This document shows positions 61,567-64,000 of a stretch of 64,000 nt of DNA, one piece after another (position 1 is the first letter of the stretch; every line of letters starts with the position of its first letter). The stretch lies in NCBI GenBank assembly GCA_003265895.1, contig QFBS01000002.1:60282-124281 (forward strand), written 5' to 3'. A program made the position numbers and the translations under genes. The notes below the pieces were generated by a model, which was not told the DNA's origin, did no database searches, and saw nothing but the letters and a program-made list of their open reading frames with translations. Source of the DNA: Candidatus Marinamargulisbacteria bacterium SCGC AG-410-N11 (GTDB taxonomy: Bacteria; Margulisbacteria; Marinamargulisbacteria; GCA-2716485; AG-410-N11).

Positions 61567-64000
61567 ATGTTTAAATTAATTAGTTTGATTCCAATAACTA
61601 AACAGGATTGGCATATATTAACTAGGGATAGCCTCAGTTTGTTTTTAGAAAGAATATGTTATCAACCAGTACAAGAAGCTATTACATTTAGGGTGTTATC
61701 ACCTAAAGAAATTAAGGTTGTTAATGATCTAATTGATGACAAAAAAACATTTTTAGATCAACGTTTATGGCTAGATAAAGTTGTTATTTCGTTAAATTCT
61801 ATTTTATATATTAGAAAGTATCATGAGAGTAACGATTGTGTTGCCGAATTTATTCCGGAATATCCGTGTGAAATTAATACCGGGAATGGAATGGGGTTGT
61901 TGGATACGAGAGACCATCAAACATGGTCTACATTAGTATCTAAAGAATCATTAACTGGCGTGGATCCAATTTATTTGAAAAGTTGGTTTATGTCATTTAT
62001 AAGGTCGCTAGCAATTTATGGTAATTCATTTAGCCGGGTACTAAGTCAACATTTTGATTTAACCTCAATTGCAAATTCAATTAAGCCTAATGATGAGAAT
62101 TGGTCGTTAATCGAGATAGAAAATATTGGACAAATTAAGAATTACAATCAAAAACCTACTTTATTTGCACATCAATCGAATGGGTATGTATTTTTTAAGT
62201 CTGTAAAAAATCAACCAATTGAGTGTGCCTTGAATTATGACTTAGAATTTAATGATTGGTGCTGGAATGAATCTGTTTTCTACACTGAATTACCTGAAAT
62301 AATGCAAGAAGGCATTCTGGATTATATAGAGTTAGATAAACCTCGATTTTTACAACCGTTGTTAGAGCAAAAATTAGTAGACGCATTTGTTAAAAAGTTA
62401 AGAAATTTAGATCAAAGTATTTTTTCTAGATATATTCATTCAAAATTAGATAGTGAAAAATTAACTAATAAAGTTAAAGACTATATATTATTAGTTCTAG
62501 CGACATATTTTGAAGGTCACTGTATATCCTGGGCTAGATTAGTTCCAAAGTCTCAAGAAAATTTAGATTTGACGATATTTGGCAATAAAAAGAAATACTT
62601 TATTAGTCAAATAGATAGTTTGTATGATTCATTAGAGAATTACTTGGCCAGTTTTCAAGATATTACTAGTCAACGACATCGTTATATTATTGAAGATATT
62701 GTAGAATTTAGCGAGTCAATAAAAACTGAGTTTGACTTACCTGTAAATGTCGATAATGCCTTTGTTAAAGTAGATAGTCAGATCAGTAATAAGGTGTTAA
62801 TTCAATGTAGTTTAGAGATTCTTATTAAAGATTTAGTAATATTAAGTAGCTTATTTATAGATGAGAGTAAAAAAGCGCAATCTTTATTTTTAAGATGCTT
62901 AAAAAAAATTACTTCAGGATATCTAAAATTCAATAAAAACTTAACAGACCATCGGGTAACAAAAAAAGATAAATTAAATTGGATAATTAAAAATATTGTA
63001 AGAAAAGATTTTATTCCATCAGACTTGTTAAACGCCTTAGTTTTAGAACTCTGGTTAAGTAGTCAGCTTAATCCAAACTTTAAATCATCGTTATTAATAA
63101 TGTCATCATTAAAACAGATACAGTCAAACTTATCAATCTGTCAAAAATTGCCAGATATAATGGACTGGATAAATATAAATATTCAAAAAAATCAACAAGG
63201 GTCTTTACGGCTCCAATTTCACAATTGGAGTTTGTTTTCGCAAGAATCAAAGCGAAATCGTAGTTTAAGTCAGAAACTTTTAGAGTGGAATAAATCTAAA
63301 GAAGTAAAAATAAAAAAGACTAATTTTGATAGTTGGCAAGAATATAGTCAGCAAATAAAGAAAGACCATCAAAATCAGTTAATAGCAGATGCTTATTTTA
63401 AGACTTTAGAGCATATTTCCTTAGAAAAGAGCTTTGGTTTGTTTAAAGTATTTTGTTTGGTATCAACTATCGAAAACCAAATGAGAGCAGTTAACGTAAT
63501 AGTAATTGAAACGTTATCGCCAACAAGAAAAAGAACGTATAAGTTTTATGATAATAACCTAATACAATCTTGGAGGATTAGAGCAAAAGATTATAAAAAA
63601 CTAAGTATTGAAAGACTAGAGGTATTGAAACAAGAGTTGGATATACTATGTGCTTATTTTGTAAAGTTTAACGATTACAAAAGTGTAATAAGCTATTCCT
63701 ATAAACGATTAATTAAAACTAAAAAAGAATATATAAATGATTTAAATCAAAAGCTAAGCCACTTAATCGAAAATAAATTAATCAAGCAAAAACAAGAAGA
63801 TGCCGTTCACTCACAATGTTTAGATTTTGTAGCTAATAAGTTTGAACAGTGTAATGCTTGGCTGTTAGACAACGGCTGGATAAATGATCCTAATGTGTTT
63901 CAAATTGGTTTAGATTTAGATATTGAATGGCTAAAGCCAATATCAATCGAAAATTATTGCCAAATAGTTCAGTTTATTGAAGAAGCAAATAAAAATATAG
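61567..64000 (+). CDS. large protein of unknown function, 3' end outside the window
   Basis: An ATG at 61567 with AGGGG 9 bases before opens a frame that has no stop through base 64000, giving at least 811 residues (MFKLISLIPITKQDW...). Codon use matches neighbouring genes. The protein is hydrophilic and mostly helical, rich in Lys, Asn, Ser and Leu, with clusters of Trp early on (CALNYDLEFNDWCWNES) and long Lys/Gln/Glu helices towards the right. There is no signal peptide or membrane segment. I do not recognise any domain. It lies 76 bases after the ABC-F gene, in the same direction. Confidence 0.75.
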   Translation, partial: MFKLISLIPITKQDWHILTRDSLSLFLERICYQPVQEAITFRVLSPKEIKVVNDLIDDKKTFLDQRLWLDKVVISLNSILYIRKYHESNDCVAEFIPEYPCEINTGNGMGLLDTRDHQTWSTLVSKESLTGVDPIYLKSWFMSFIRSLAIYGNSFSRVLSQHFDLTSIANSIKPNDENWSLIEIENIGQIKNYNQKPTLFAHQSNGYVFFKSVKNQPIECALNYDLEFNDWCWNESVFYTELPEIMQEGILDYIELDKPRFLQPLLEQKLVDAFVKKLRNLDQSIFSRYIHSKLDSEKLTNKVKDYILLVLATYFEGHCISWARLVPKSQENLDLTIFGNKKKYFISQIDSLYDSLENYLASFQDITSQRHRYIIEDIVEFSESIKTEFDLPVNVDNAFVKVDSQISNKVLIQCSLEILIKDLVILSSLFIDESKKAQSLFLRCLKKITSGYLKFNKNLTDHRVTKKDKLNWIIKNIVRKDFIPSDLLNALVLELWLSSQLNPNFKSSLLIMSSLKQIQSNLSICQKLPDIMDWININIQKNQQGSLRLQFHNWSLFSQESKRNRSLSQKLLEWNKSKEVKIKKTNFDSWQEYSQQIKKDHQNQLIADAYFKTLEHISLEKSFGLFKVFCLVSTIENQMRAVNVIVIETLSPTRKRTYKFYDNNLIQSWRIRAKDYKKLSIERLEVLKQELDILCAYFVKFNDYKSVISYSYKRLIKTKKEYINDLNQKLSHLIENKLIKQKQEDAVHSQCLDFVANKFEQCNAWLLDNGWINDPNVFQIGLDLDIEWLKPISIENYCQIVQFIEEANKNI

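Overview
The window is bacterial, strongly AT-rich, uses the standard bacterial code (TGA is a stop, for example in the ATGA stop/start overlaps at 1692, 38183 and 46486; ATG, GTG and TTG all act as starts), and is densely packed. No gap between genes exceeds 300 bases. No rRNA, insertion sequence, integrase or CRISPR array was seen. Housekeeping genes (pheS-pheT-mutS, mreB-maf-SPOR, hisC, uppP, a cyclophilin, an ABC-F ATPase, tRNA-Gly) and a complete secretin/ATPase/platform set point to a diderm, rod-shaped bacterium with a type II secretion/MSHA-pilus-type machine. Mixed among them are very long proteins with eukaryote-like signatures, a mix typical of host-associated lineages (protist symbionts or parasites, some candidate phyla). 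I cannot name the phylum from sequence alone.

Layout. 1-3.5 kb: a two-repeat DUF1538 membrane protein (cut by the window edge), coupled to a protein with three PII-like modules, then an exported protein. 3.8-7.5 kb: a 1241-residue coiled-coil protein with an array of IQ motifs. 7.6-15 kb: a secretion/pilus operon (two paralogous pilin-like proteins, a GspB/MshK-like protein, secretin, GspE/PilB ATPase, GspF/PilC platform, GspH-like pseudopilin). 15-21 kb, minus strand: pheS-pheT-mutS. 21.1-24.8 kb: a small protein and two paralogous HExxH proteins behind a well-formed promoter with an inverted repeat. 24.8-27 kb, minus: mreB-maf-SPOR. 27.2-30.5 kb: gamma-carbonic anhydrase, panE, HAD hydrolase, a 43-residue membrane peptide, cyclophilin. 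30.5-33 kb: a DUF3999-like exported protein, a small unknown, and a LexA/CI-like repressor lacking the usual catalytic Ser, divergent from a receiver-like small protein. 33-44.4 kb, minus: a 1726-residue pseudokinase/AAA/GAF/histidine kinase protein coupled to a 1892-residue protein with a cytochrome P450-type C-terminus, plus a 161-residue disordered protein. 44.5-51 kb: heptamer repeat, tRNA-Gly, a helical-repeat exported protein coupled to uppP, a Kv-type channel with zinc ribbon, a nitrilase, a small basic protein and hisC with a strong terminator. 51-59.4 kb: a 1117-residue OTU-like protein ending in a ubiquitin-interacting motif, an alkaline-phosphatase-superfamily enzyme, a DUF2779 nuclease and a tandem DUF4365 nuclease. 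59.6-64 kb: an ABC-F ATPase and a long unknown gene running off the right edge.

The most interesting content is the set of long, eukaryote-like proteins: OTU plus UIM (ubiquitin), IQ motifs (calmodulin-type binding), a P450-type heme loop, and a pseudokinase/histidine-kinase hybrid. They share a genome segment with a secretin-based export machine. Whether that machine exports any of them is inference; none of the three non-kinase giants has an obvious signal peptide.
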